A stretch of 64,000 nucleotides of DNA, from the NCBI GenBank assembly GCA_947462335.1, contig OX381713.1, positions 18,592,381 through 18,656,380 on the forward strand. The letters run 5' to 3'. The stretch is from Harmothoe impar (taxonomy: Eukaryota > Annelida > Polychaeta > Phyllodocida > Polynoidae). The notes beneath the pieces were generated by a model. The model was not told the origin of the DNA. It saw only the letters and a list, made by a program, of their open reading frames with translations, and searched no databases. Below, piece by piece: positions 12,501 to 27,500 of the stretch. A program made the position numbers and the translations under genes. Within the stretch, counting starts at the first letter, position 1. Every line of letters starts with the position of its first letter.

Positions 12501-15500
12501 TTAACACAAAATAATAATTAATCTTCACAGATGAGTTCCTGTAGCAGAGTAACATAAGTAAACATGATGAATAAATACATGATTTTGCTCTACTGTTGAT
12601 TTACTAATTGACATGCATCGATGATCTGTATTGAACAAAGAGTTCTGATAGAAAAAAAATATATAGCAAAACAGAGCACGCATATACAAATGTTTTGGAT
12701 TTGAACAACTGAGGAACAAGATAAAAGGCATGGCATATCCGGTTCTCAATAAAATCATGTACATTGGCTGTTTGTTTAGCAGATTTTAAAGGTTGACAGT
12801 GAATTTCGATATTGCATGGGCAGATCAAGGCCTTTGTCAGCACATTGTCTACGATCTTTTGTGTCATTGTTCTGGAAATATTGGACAGGGTTTTTCTTGA
12901 ATCTATGGTCTGTTGAAAGCAAAATGGGAAACTTAAATTAGAAATTAGTTATTGTTTCCTAATAGGGCACAAAGGTTTTGCGAAAGTCAGGTCATTAGGT
13001 CTTTAGATTAAAGATAACCTTTATCGTAACTATAAGATGATGTTTGTTTATGTTAGTACAGTCGAAAATCAAACTTTGTAAACCCTACTTTGATGTACCA
13101 TCCATGGAAGATGGTGACCTCCTTATAGTTACATGTATATGCAAAAAGGGTTCATTTAGGGGGCATTGTAGTACTCGGCGAGAGTGCTGTGTATTCCCAA
13201 TGGTGCAACGTAATGCAAACATGCCACGATGTGCACACTGGGTTAAAATCTCGAGTATATCCAAATGCCAGCAAAACCAGAGGGAATAGGAGTGAATAAA
13301 GAGGCAATCATAAGGGAAGTATGGTCTATCTGAACATAATGCACATAAAGGCGGCACTTCACTACAGCCACACAGCTACCTGCGGAACAGGGCGTTCTTT
13401 TAGGTATTTTGTCCTCGAATATTTCGCTGTGTTTTGCTGTGTTGTATCCTTGTTTCGCCTTATGTATCGCCATGAACATGGCCAAACACTTGGTAAAACA
13501 CAGCGAAACAAAGTGAAATATTCAAGAACAAAAGATCTAAAAGAAAGCCCTCTTTCGCAGGTAGCTGTGTCACTCTATAGGATTCCTTGCTTAAGTTTAA
13601 GAAGAAAAATAGAGCCCTATAAACATCGGATGTGCTAGCCTTGATCCGAAATAAATATTTCCCTTCATTCCTCTTCAGAGCTGATGTGGATGTAGCGAGT
13701 CGGCAGGCACAGGTGATCATTACGAGTGACGGCACGGTGGCCTGGTACCCTCACACCATCTTCAGGTCGTCCTGTTCTATAGACGTCACCAACTTCCCCT
13801 TTGACTACCAACAGTGCCACATGTGGTTTGGCTCCTGGACATACAGGTACCGTATAAAATACCCTCAATAATATTAATTAATATTTAAAAATTCTACAGG
13901 AATTAAATTTTAATTCCTGTAGAGGACGTTGTCGTTGGCGTGCTTTGCAAAGGGCAGCTCTCCTTGTTTTAAAATATCATTACAGGTCTACACTGTAAAG
14001 AATAAGTGTTGGTACACAGTCAAATCTACTGTATATTTGCAGTCATCTACTGTAGCTTTACAGTAGATTTTACTGTGCACCTACAATAAACTGTACACCG
14101 ACAGTAGATTCTACTCTTTACCTACACAAAAAAGGCAACCAACTATTTCCAGAGTTTTTTAAGCAATACTTAGTTGTACTGTAGTGAGGTAATATCGTTA
14201 TATTCTTGAGTGCTTAGCTATAGGGTAAGGAGACATCATGAAATTAAAGTAGGTGTGACGTACATTAGAACAGGACTTGTTAGCACTCAGCCAATAACAA
14301 AGCGTTTCGCAAAAAAAAACTCAACCAAACTTCGACTTCTTATGGAAACCCTTCAAGAAATGGTGAATGTTCTTGAATTACTTTGTAAAACTGCAGACAT
14401 CGAATTAGCTCTAATGTGGCCAAGAGTGTCCTTCAATATGGAAATTACCTTGATAGTTCCTAAACGAATTTGGTGACAGCCCTTTTTGTTGAGTGTAATT
14501 GATCATGACACCGTACTTTGCTAAGTGGACATATATATGGGTGCCGTTGGTCACTTTACTCAAACTGACCGCAATTACAAAGGCTTGGCTTTAGAAAGGT
14601 TACTTTAGCTGTTTTGGTGCTGTATAGAGATGTGTTGTGGTACATCCCCTAAGTGCTGGACTACCGTAAATTCTTGCGTAGAAGCTGCAGCTAGTACACA
14701 ATTCAGATCGCCAGTGTGGCTCGACCTAAAGTCGGGGCGCGGCTTATACATGCGTTTTTATAAGTACTTTACTGTCCTAAATTAGCAATTCTTAGGCCCT
14801 CTTCCAGGCTTTTAGGGCTTGTCAGAGTTAAGGGTGCAGCTAAAATCTGTGAGTTAGGCTTATGTATGCGAGAATTTACAGTACCATAAATGGCTGACCA
14901 CATCATCTACGAGACTGACGCTAGATGGCAATGCGGGTGTGTCCTGGGTATATATACATCTGTTTTCAGCTGTACATGGCTACTCTACTAGAAGAAAAGA
15001 GAGAGGGTCGCTAAAAAGGAGCATCATTGTAGTTATATTCTAATGGTACAGGTCAAATGTTACATCTGTCCTTGCATTCACAAAATTGTGTCTCTTAAGT
15101 TGGTACTCACTATGGTCTTTTGTATTGATCCATTTACCCTGAGATAATTATATTGTGCTATATATTCTATCAAAACCACAGTCCACGATGCTGTTATTGT
15201 GTTAATCTGAACAAAGTTTTAGGTAATCATTAAATGTTGTCATACAGCTTGGATTGAATTGCAGAGCTATAATGTACATTTCTGTTAGCTCTAATTGTAA
15301 AAGTTATGGGTTAGGGGATTATTAATATGCTACTCCATGATAATTCAGACGTCAGATGGCCAGAAGTTGCCCTTAGGGGGACTTTGCACAGCCTGGAGGC
15401 TGGAGAGCAATGAGGTCTAAAATGGCCATAGTGTATACATGTCAAGACAAAACCAGACACACTAAATTATGATTAATAACTATTATATTGTTCAGAAACG

Positions 15501-18500
15501 GTACACATTTTGAATACAATGATAGTCACAAGTCAGCAATGTAAATATTGGTCCCTAAACTGCTAAAGTCACCCACCAAAAGTACTGGAGAAACCTGTTC
15601 AATCCTGAGTAGTCTGGTGTGTGTGTGGAAGCTGTCTGGGGCTGAGTAGCCAGTGCCCACCCCTTACATAGAGCGAAGTGGACGGTCATGGGGGCATTCA
15701 GAAACCCCTCCCGTTACAAAATCATCTGATAAACATGACGAAAGTTAATTGATATCCATGTTCAATTTGAAAATTTGATTTGCCCTCATTGTAAAGAAGC
15801 TCCAGGTGCTGCTAATGATGTCCTCCATGTTTAGTTGTGCAGCCAACCACCAGGTGGCCACTGACCCTGACTAGTGGACGAAGGAACTAGTGGATAAGGG
15901 TTTCTATTATATTGATATGTCAACAGCTCTACATATTTAACTTATTCTAACAATATGAAGTATTTCCCAATATCTGTAATATGCTCTCTAAAGAATATAA
16001 TTGAGAGGAAACAAACACAGAATAAATTATCCAAAGAATGAAATACTTATATCCTCAGCACTGCCATAGCGGGCCAATGCGTATAGTAATATAAAGGGCA
16101 TCCTTAGCACTGCCATAGCAGGCCAATGCGTATAGTAAAAAGGGCCCCCAGAAAGCCAAGATGTTGCATTTGCATTGGAAACAATACACTATGGCAGTGC
16201 ACCTCCAGAGAGTACCGGCAGTCCTAAGGATATAGGTGTCTATTGCACATTGGCCCTGCTAAGCTGCTATTACTGCCCTGCCATATAGTGGTATAGAGCT
16301 CATAGCCCTTGTGGACTTTCACCCACCCTCATCATACTTAACCCTCTTACTATGGGGGCAGGGGGGAGGTGTAAAAGGGCTTACTTCTTTTTAGTTTAAA
16401 GGGGGCAGGGGGCAGCGAAATGACCACTAAGAATGTGCATTGGAAAGCATTGCTGAACACCCCTCGACCCTCTTCTTAACTCTTATCACTCTTTAACCTT
16501 ATTTTGCACATAAAAATGTGACTTTATTTTTACGTCCAAACTGTCAGAAAATAAGTTAATCTATCTTACAGCTTATAAGCCTACCGGGCTTTTATTATAT
16601 AGCGAGGAAAGCCAATTCGGTTCCCGGAAAAGCTCTACAGGTTATACTCTTTGTATGACATATCCTATATCAAGAGCAATTAGGGTTAAGTTACGAGGCC
16701 TTTCTGACGCCCAATAGCTCCCCAATTTCCTCCCTTATCCTATGCGACTGATATGACCAAGGTTTGCTCAAGTTTCAAGAAGTATTTTGACATGTTCTCT
16801 TTGCCCAAAAGGTGGTTTCATCAATGTACTAGGAGCTTTTTGGTTAGTCCAATAACAGGGGGCCTGGCTTTAGAAAGGTTACTTTCATCACTCTTTAACC
16901 TTATTTTGCACATAAAAATGTGACTTTATTTTTACGTCCAAACTGTCAGAAAATAAGTTAATCTATCTTACAACTTATAAGCCTACCGGGCTTTTATTAT
17001 ATAGCGAGGAAAGCCAATTCGGTTCCCGGAAAAGCTCTACAGGTTATACTCTTTGTATGACATATCCTATATCAAGAGCAATTAGGGTTAAGTTACGAGG
17101 CCTTTCTGACGCCCAATAGCTCCCCAATTTCCTCCCTTATCCTATGCGACTGAGATGACCAAGGTTTGCTCAAGTTTCAAGAAGTATTTTGACATGTTCT
17201 CTTTGCCCAAAAGGTGGTTTCATCAATGTACTTTGGAGCATTTTGGTTAGTCCAATAACAGAGGGACATCATTTTGAAACGGATTAAATAGTTGATGATT
17301 ACTTCTTATTTCATTTTTTTAGTTCCAAGGAGCTAGACTTGAGTATGGCCTTCCCTGGTGGTATTGACCTCACAACGTTCCAGACAGACTACAAGGAGAC
17401 ATGTGCATGGAACATCATCAACACTACCTCAGAACGAAAGGTAAGCCTGTGAAGCTATGTGTATATTCCTATAGGGCACCTGGTCGTTGATAGCAGCACC
17501 ACCTGTGCTAAGTTGAGAACCTTCAGTACAGGCCCTTGGCCACTAGGTAGAGCAGCTAACCGGGGGTTATAACATCACAGGGCAGGCCACTATTGCTTCT
17601 GTCTGAAGTGGTCTTCAGGACTTAGCCCTTCAGTGAGTAGGCCTAGTTACTGAGGGCCAATGCTATTCACATATCTTCAGGGTAACACAGACTGATGCAA
17701 TTACTATCCTGACTTAGGCCCCATCTAGAGGGAACCAAAGGAAGCACCGGGGGTTGACATGGCCGCGCCCATGGCCTAACCCCTAGGAGCCCTATAACTA
17801 TGGTACTATAAATTCTCATGTAGAAGCTACTACGTTCGAGGTGCTGCTAATAAAGGAGTTCCATAAGTACATGAGTTTCATTAGTACTAGTCTCTCTGAG
17901 GCTTATAGGATTTGTCCAAGTTAACAGTGCAGCTAATATGCAAGCTTAGCTTATATATGAGAATTTACGCTACCATTAGGGAAAGCTAACCTCACTATTA
18001 TCTGTATATTTTCAAAAGTATTTTCCTTCTCACCAACTAATCACTAATTCATAGAAACCTCACAATCTGCCTGTTTCGGTCATCATAGTTAAACTGAAAG
18101 TAATTGACAACTGTTATTACCGCGCTGCCATACATGTGCAGCCTACTGCTTTCAATATGAGGGCCTTATACTCTGCACACTTGTCATAATGCTCACATGC
18201 AATTACAGCATGGCTTTATCATAGAGACATCTGTCATTCCAGCGGACCTTGTTTTACAGGGTGTACTAAAGTCCCTTTTCCCAGGCCATGTCACATATAG
18301 TTTCCTTTACCTCTAGACATGCTAAGTGTCATTGGTTGACCCTAGTCAGCACGCTACATGTTGCATCATGTAGCTCCGCAGTGAACACTCTGACAAATAA
18401 TCTAAACCTCATCTCTTGCACCCAGCAATATTTGTATAACAGCAGAAAGCACCATATATACATACAATGTCACCGCCTAATTAATACCTACTGTAAACTC

Positions 18501-21500
18501 AGGTAACTGTCATACTATACAGATTAGTGTAACCATGTAACACCACAAAGGAAATAAATTGATAGCGTCAGCCAGACGTTCCTTATGTTGAGTCAAGCAT
18601 TATAAAGGCTTTTAGGTCAGGTTTTGCCAGACCATGATATCGTATGACCATGCTGTACACTCCTTACAAAGCCTGGCAATACTAGACCTTGTGAGGCCCC
18701 TAAGTCTCAAAAAGCCCCTATCCCTCAAATATCTGTGGGATAGGGGCCTTTTGAGACTTAGGGCACACCTGAAGTCCCTATATGTCAAAAAGCCCCTATC
18801 CCACAAATATTTGAGACATAGGGACCACATTCACACAGCCCCTATCTCACAAAAATGTGAAAGATAGGGGCCATTTGAGACATAGGGACATGTCAGGCCC
18901 CTATCCTACAAAAGGTCCCTAAGTCTCAAAACCCCTATCCAGCAAAAGCATTTGTAATCAATTTTTAGGACTAGTTCATACTTCTGCAATAAGAAATCAT
19001 CCCTCACAAGAACACAATCATTCAAGGTTTGGCCAAAAGAAATAGAAAGAAGGAGGCACCTGTGAGGCCCCTATCCCTCAAAATGTCCCTTTCCCTCAAA
19101 TATTTGTGAGATAGGGGCCGTTTGAGACTTAGGGCCCACCTCAGGTCCCTATATAGCAAAAAGTCCCTATCCCACAAGATTTTGAGACATAGGGACCACA
19201 TTTAAACAGCCCCTATCTGACAAAAATTTGTAGGATAGGGGCCATTTGAGGGATAGGGACATGTCAGGCCCCTATCCTACAAACAATCCCCAAGTATCAA
19301 AAGCCCTATCCATCAAAAACCTTTGTAATAATTTCTATGACAATTTCTTGCTTCTGCAGCAAGGAAGTAGGCCTCACGATAAGTCAAGGGTGCCTTCTGG
19401 GGTCTATATCTATAGCCTGCAGACTGACACCTGTTATCACTTTGTACGCTCTAAGCCATGATGAGGTATATTTTTCAACCTAAAACAGGTATGTGTGTCT
19501 CACAAAGTAATTTGTGATTCTTTTTGAATATGAATTCATTGGCAGGATTCATAAAAACATAACAGATTGGTGAGGAAAATGTTTCTTACCTAGAACTATT
19601 AAAGTTTTAACCCATAAAATAGGCTTTAATAGTTAGATAAGGGCGTTATAAGGCTCGAGGTTTTGAGGAGTTAGAATTATATTAATCAATCCATGTATAT
19701 TATTATCGTGATCTGCTCTGGAGAAATAATAGCACATCTCTAAAGAGATTTAGTTTTTTGGGGAGGGGGCAAAATCCCCCCCCCCCACACCTCTATTTCA
19801 GTCAAAATATTCCTTGGGCCTCTCGTCAAAAGGTTACGCTCGCCCCTTTTTTTCCTACAATGGGCCGTACCACTAATTTCTTTTCAGCCCCCCCTGCCTC
19901 ACAGGAGTGATTATATTTTTTGAGGGATAGGGACATGGAAAAAATATTTGTGTCTTTGGGACTTCACATGGGCCCTATGTCTCAAACCGTTTTGAGGGAT
20001 AGGGGCTGTTTGGCTCATAGGGACTTCACCTGGTCCCTATCCCTCAAACGGACCAATTTTGAGGGATAGGGGCCTTTTGAGGGATAGGGGCCTCACAGTT
20101 GTCCCCCCTTCTGGTAGGTCAAAATTCAACGTGGCTGACCCCTTTACCATATAGATGGACATTTTTTGCTAAAAAGGGATACAATTGTTTTGGTCTTCCC
20201 CCCTTAAGAGGGGACCAAATTTCATTGGTCCCCCCCTTTGATGGGTCCAATTGTTGTTTCCCCCCCCCCCCAAATCCACCATCCCCCGTCGTTAAAAATG
20301 ATCCCTTTTGTTAAAAAATGGACATATTTTGCACCCCTCCCGAACCTAAGGATAGAGTGGTAGTGGGATATTATCCAATATCCTATAAATAATCTATCTA
20401 TTGCACATATCTAGCCGAGGGGACACTTTTTAGGGATAGTGGATTTTGAGAGATAGGGACATGCTAAAAATATTTGTGCCTTAGGGACTTCACATGGGCC
20501 CTATGTCTCAAACCGTTTTGAGAGATAGGGGCCATTTAGCACATAGGGACTTCACCTGGTCCCTATCTGTCAAACAGGCCAATTTTGAGGGATAGGGGCT
20601 TTTTGAGGGATAGGGGCCTCACAGATGTGATCTGCCATGAAAGGGAGTCAGGCATAGCAATATTCTGTAAATGGATTCTAGCTATCCCAGACTCTCTTGC
20701 AGTCTGGTTTATCTGGGCTCTTTTCCCAGGGTTTAGCAGTTTCTGACTCCCTTTAAATTCTTGATTGTGAGGAGACTAGTTATGTCGATATGAAGAGTCT
20801 GGCTGATGAGCATGTCTCTTGTCATGTATGGTGATTGGATAAAAACTATATAGTAGCTCGTACTTCTAGTCCGCTATAACCACAGTGTCTCCCGCACTAG
20901 GAAATTGCCTCTGCATATTTCATGATATATACTTTTTTCATGGAAATAGGACCCTTCAGGGCGGGGTGATATGCGTCTCTTTTTATTTGCAGCATCATAA
21001 TTGCCGCTAACTTAAGCCAATAAATGTAACGCTCCAGCATAAGGACAAGTCATAGTTATTAGCTATAGAGGCAGGGACAGGTCATATCATGCGTCAAAAT
21101 TGTATCGCCCCTCTGATGCCTCTATTTTGTGTTCGTTCGCCTGTGTCCTTAGCAAAGCTGCCACAAAATAGTCGCGGCAGAAAAACAATACCAGTAAGTC
21201 GGAGGATATGACCTGTTCCTGCCGCCATGGACTTTGGGCATTACATGTTTGAATAAAAGTAGGCTGACATGAAACATAGTGACATAGATAATAGCTTTTG
21301 GAAATACCAGATGAGTGTGACAACCTTCTAGTACAAATATCCTATTATACACACATACTTTTTTTCAAATATCATAATTATGAATTCCAGATAATGATTA
21401 TGTTCCTTTTCCCCTAAGGACAAATTGAATAAACTGAGATGTTGAAAAGAGATTGCTTCATGCAGTGATTCTATTTCAAACAGCAGACCTTTTTTAAACC

Positions 21501-24500
21501 GCCTTGAATTTCAAAGAATAATGAATAAGCATAAAGAAATAATGAAGAATGCTTGTATTTCAACAAACTGAAAAAATAACGTATCCTAAACAGAGTGTTC
21601 TCCTCAGGGATGCTTTCTTCCTAGTTCCAATTTCATTTGATATCAGACAGGTATTCCCCTTCAGAGCTTTGCATTTGGGAAATAAGAAGCTGATATGCCT
21701 TTAATACGTCTACCATCACAAATGCAGAAGTTACAGACTCGATGCTCTCAGATGATGTAGAGGGATCTTTTTTTTAAGGGACTTGAAAGAATGCTTCAAA
21801 GTTTTTTCTGCTTTCAATCTTGGATGACTATTTCGAAGGCGAGAGGTTGGGGATAAGCTTGTCTGCCCTCCACTACTTCACTCAGATCTACACTAGGATT
21901 ACTATAGAATTATGATAACACCCACAACGGATTTGGCCTTATCTTAGACTGTATGAAGGTGCACAGAACCACCGTGTTATTATGATTAAATTTAAACACA
22001 TTCAGTGGAAAGGGCAGCGAAATGAAGAGCAATGAACCTGGGTGATGGTGACAAGATTTTGTAACTTCATCTACATCTCCAAAGTACAAGGCAGGCTTTA
22101 CAGCGCTAAACCTCAAAGGCAGCCTTGTCTTACAAAAGTAATTATCAAGGCTTGTTTGATCCCTGGCAATCCTCTTTGACTAAAAGCCTCTACGTCTAAG
22201 GAAACGCATTTCAAACAGTCCTATGCTTAAACTTTATCTTTGAATATGTACAAATGCTCATTATTCCTGCCATATAGAATTACAGTAAAGAATGGATAAT
22301 GCCTGAAGAAGGTTGATCAATTTGACCGAAATGTCAAAAATTTACAAAAAACCACGCATAGCATAATAGATCCAGATGTAGAAGTAAGTACTACACAATA
22401 TAATGGCCTTAATGAGCGTGTCAACAGAGGTCAGTTTTAGGCAAATACGGGAAAGCTCTCCTAGGTGCGCGGACAAACATTATACCGTTATCTTAAACCT
22501 TTATCCAGTGTCTTAAAATCGGGCAGCACTGTTTTATATTGAGACACTGTCATTCCTTACTCTGCGCAGAAGAAAGAAAAAAAGGAAGAAAAAAACGGAG
22601 GCTGGGGGGACAGAGCCCCCCCCCATAAGAAGCATTCAGGTACTAACTTTAAGACAAGTATTAAAAGAGCATCTTAATGATGCGATTAAGATGACGCTCT
22701 AAACGTTTGTTCGCGCCCCTGGAAGAGCTATCCCTGGCATGCCAGTTTTAGTAGACATACTACATTTAATGTCCTCATTTCCCGTTGATGAGTCACTGCT
22801 TCAGGCACATCTGTTGTAATCTCCTTCTTACCCTGTCTGCTTGCCAACTAATCCATGTTGTATTTTCATCTTCAGGTTTTACCATCTGAGGATGTGGAGC
22901 CAAACTTCATAGTACTGACATTTGACATCTTCATGAGCAGAAAGATGGTTTTCTCGTCTTACATACTCACCCTGCCCTGCGTCTTCCTCGCCTGTATCAC
23001 CCTGGTGGTATTCTGGCTGCCCCCAGAGCGGCCGGACAGGACGTCCTTAGGTTAGTATAGCCCAAAGTCCACGGTGGCAGGAACACAAAATATCCTGCGT
23101 TAAAACGATAATTATCACACCTCTGCCGCCACTATTTTGCTACTTCTTCGCCCGGGTTCACGACGAAACTGACGCGAAATGGGGGTGATAGGTGCACAAT
23201 ACTGGTTTTTTTTGCAGGATGCTGTCAGTATGGATTTTGGGCTTATGAGAACATGCTTACTGGTTCCTTCCTTCAGCAATGTTTCATTATATATTGTAGC
23301 ATCACTTTCTATTTCATCATTAATACAATATGTCAACGTTGAACATTATGGGAGGGTCGTTCCCCAAGGTAGCGTGCAGTAACCCTCGGCCATACTGCAT
23401 GCTCCTGTCATACTGCACACTCCTGGGGGTCGCCGTGGGGTCGCCGTGGGCTCGCTATTGGGTCGCCATGGGGTTGCTAGGCGCATGACATACTTTTGGA
23501 TACGTTCAAAATCCAAGATGACGATCTCAGGGATGAAAACAAGGCTTCTGCATGTAAATAAATGTAGTTTTGGTGTATTTTAGATCGATATACCCTAAAA
23601 TAAATACACATTTACACCTTCACTTAAAAGTTACCTTGACAGTGGTTAGTTCATGAACGGTGTCTGTCCATTCTGCATTCGGCCTAGAGCCTCGTGCAGA
23701 ACGGGACAGGCACCACACGTGAAGTAACCACTGTCTTGGCATGCAGCTTAGTCTATGTATTGACACGTTGCATACAGCTACTACATACCTTCTTAGAGAT
23801 GTATTCAATTACATATAGCTGATTGCACACTGCGTATACTTCTCTTTTTTAATAACTTACAGAATGTGTGGAGATTTGCAGTAAAGTAGGCTACATAGAT
23901 AGCAGTGGGCAAGAAGTTGCTCAGTAGGGTTGTAAATGTTATGGTCAGACATCAAGCATTGTTAGTTTGTTCCAAACTATGCGACAATAGCTAAAATTCA
24001 AAGTGCATCTGTTTGGCATACAATGGACCAGGAGGCTCTTTCAGAATAGACTCGTCAGCCGTCATAATGCGATTTTTGTCAATATTTGCAATTGACGAGA
24101 GTATTTGTAACCGGCAAAATGTGGTATTTACTATAGATTTCAACAGAAATTATCATGAAATACTTTTTACTAGTGGTCCCCAAACGGGTTTTGTCACGTC
24201 ACCACTTCCCTACGACCACGTCAGTTGTTCTGAATGAGCCCCCTGTGAACATCCCATAGCATTCCAGATACCGATTACAGTAACAAGCCTGGAGGGTCTT
24301 TCAGAACGGATTTGTCAGTCGTCATAATTGGATTGTCAGGGCAATATTTACAATTGAAGAGGGTATTTGTAGCTGGCAAAATGTGGTACTAACATTTATT
24401 TTCTGTAAGTTTCAACAGGAAATCTTGTGAAAGAAATTCTACTAGTAGTCGGGAAACATGTTTCGTCACGTCACCATTTCCCTACGACCAGTTGTCAGTT

Positions 24501-27500
24501 GTTCTGAAAGACCCTCCTGGAGGCTCATTTAGAACAACTGACGCTTTTGTGGGCAAATTATGACGTGACGAATCATGTTTGACAACCACTAGTAAAATGT
24601 GTTTTAGAAGATTTCTCATTGAAATCCCTTGAGAAAAAAAAGTAAATACCCCATTTTGCTAGATACAAATACTCCCATCAATTGCAAATATTGTAATATT
24701 GTCGCAAATTGAATTATGACGAATGACGAATCTGTTCTGAAAGACCCTCCTGGACTATTGCAATGTTCCCTGGGAGAGTTCTTCTCCTTATGCTAAAGAA
24801 GACACATCAGTCAGAAACTTTCTTTAGGATATTAAAGATATTGTACTTGCGTCAAAAGTTTGGTTTGCAATATGAAAACAACTTTCGAAACATTTGAGGA
24901 AAATAGTCCTTCACAAACATTTGAGTAAACAAAAGGTATTGTAATTTTGAACTTTCAATGAGAGGAACATATTTTGTAATAAAAGTTTGTATAGTTCTGT
25001 TTTGAGACTTCAGTAGACTGCTACTTCTTCTCCTTTTCACTCACCCCAGGCAGACAGCTGAAGTTGTGGCTTCTGTTTTTTGGTTGTTTAATGCCTGTTT
25101 ATCCATTAGACGTATACATTGCAAAGTTACTGAAAAACAGAGTAGAAGTTACATGCAATTATAATATATGTACACGTTTATTTACAAGAAAACAATTATT
25201 TCTGAGTCATTTTCATCTAAAAGTTGTGATGTATTTTAATTACTCTATGAAAGAAAGGTAACATGAAAGCATTAATAGAGTTGTGAAGGTATTAGCCTGT
25301 AAAAGTCATCAACGGTCTATTTATTAAATAAAGGACTTGATATGGGGTATGGTCACACAAAACTAGACGATTTCAAATTAGGTTGACAATTCATTCATGG
25401 TAAAACAGTTACATCAAATACGACAATAAAGTTGATAGGTTTAGGAAAAGAAAGTTGAGAAGCAGCAAATGTGACGCTTGTCAGGTGGGGAATCTAACTG
25501 TTGCAGTGGTCTAAATTGTTGGTGTTGAAATTAATGTATCTCTCTTAAGCTTGATGCACATTGTCAGCAAGAGGTTTGGGTGAAGATTATTGACATTTTA
25601 TGGGCTCCTGGTGTTTATTAACAAACAAACTTTTACCGAAGTCATAGCCCAACTACGTAGTAAATGGTGTATGTTAATTATCTTTGCGAAGCATCAGAGT
25701 TAATGGATAACCTTGAATTTGATTCCATTCTAGTGCAAGTATAATCATTATTATGAACACATACCTTAAACACAAAGTGTAATGTTAGAAACAGATGGCT
25801 TCATGTAGTAATTCTATTTCAAACAGCACACTTTGTCTCATCAAGCTTCATCAATATTGAGACAAATGTGCCGCAGAGTGACATATTTAGGGCATCACAT
25901 CAGTGCTAGCTAGTCTACAATGAACCAGTATTTAGAACTGGCAATGTGGGAGCGCATTGCTATAATAGTAGTGACTACTGAAATCATTTAATAAAGGAAC
26001 TTCCATTGTCTAGTTGACAATTAGTGCTCTTGATAATACTAGAGTAGTATGGCTGGATATCATCCGCTGACTTTCACATTAGGGTGGGCTAATGCATCGT
26101 TGATGCTAAGGATGCATTCCTTTCTGAATACCTTAATTTCAGAATCATTAATTTTGTTAAAACCCGATGCATAGTTTTCGTCGCATTACATCACAAAATA
26201 CCAACTTCCCTGTTTGTTGCAAACTTAATATACATCCCATTTAGGTGAACTCCATGTTTATTTTGAAAAAAAAAAAGTTTTATTTAAAATGGAATGCAAA
26301 TAAATATTTAGGAACTATCTCGGATTACTACTCCAAGCACAGGATGCTACTTAAAATGTCACCTTTTGTTGGCTGAAATCCATCACATAGCAAATGTTCC
26401 CAAGAAGATAAGAAACAGACATGGGTGGAGGGAAAATGTAACCATTGCTGCCTACGTGGAAATACCGTTAAATCGCGTTGCTCTCTCCAATGGGATTTCT
26501 GTTCTGGTTATTTTTGACACTTTGATGGAAGTTTGCATGTTTGGTTTTACCCCTGTCCTTCTTCAAAATAAATATGCTATTGCACAGACCGATTGAATTA
26601 AGAGGCAGTGGGGATTGAACAGGACCGATTTAACGCCGCTCTGTCAAATTGAGACAGGCTTGCATGCTGTGCCATCAGGGTTTCATTCGTGGGTTTTTTA
26701 ATGAGTGATGCATGTCTCATATTGCAAGATTTCATTTGGTTCTGTGACCAATTGCAGATGAATTATTTAAGCCAAGTGTTTGCCAAGTTTCGAAATTACT
26801 TGAAAACCGTCAACCATTGATTAGCGGGTAGAGATACAATGAAAATCTTTTGATAATGCTGACTTTTTTCTTTCGGTTATTGTTGTCTTTTCAAAGACGA
26901 CTAAGGAATTTATCAAATTTTGTAATCATCACCAAATTGTGGTGAAAGGGAAAATTTAAATGAACAGTGATTGAAATGGAATTTTACATTAGAAACATCA
27001 ACTTTGTCTCTTGCAAACAAGGACTATAAATATTACCATTTCACAACTGACTAAGGGCAAACCAAGCACCGACCATTTGCCACTATTGATACAGATGCCA
27101 ACGTATTGTCTCATGATTGTTTAACAATGTGAGGTAAATTTGCACTTTCCACGAAGAATTTATAGTGAAATAGGGGCATGAAATAGTTTCCTGGACAGTG
27201 TACGGCACATGGAGACTATGGACTCCTCTAGGATGCATAAAATGGCATCAAGGTGCATCTGCACGACATACTTTATGCTTAACTTGCAGATTTGGCAGTG
27301 TTTCAAATATCAAGCACGCACAGTATATAACAGTACAAATTCAATTCATATTTTCTTTGTCCAATTACTGTATTTGATATTGGCCTTCTAGCCCACAAAC
27401 AGTAGTTTTGTAATGAGGATTTCACATTATATCCATAGGGCATAATGACTTTTTTAATGGCCAGATTTAAAGTTGCTTGCAAGATTGAATCTCAGAGGCA

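Noticed and set aside
18691..20622. CRISPR-like array
   Set aside because: Repeats are inverted, variable in length and have no uniform spacers, and the host is an animal.
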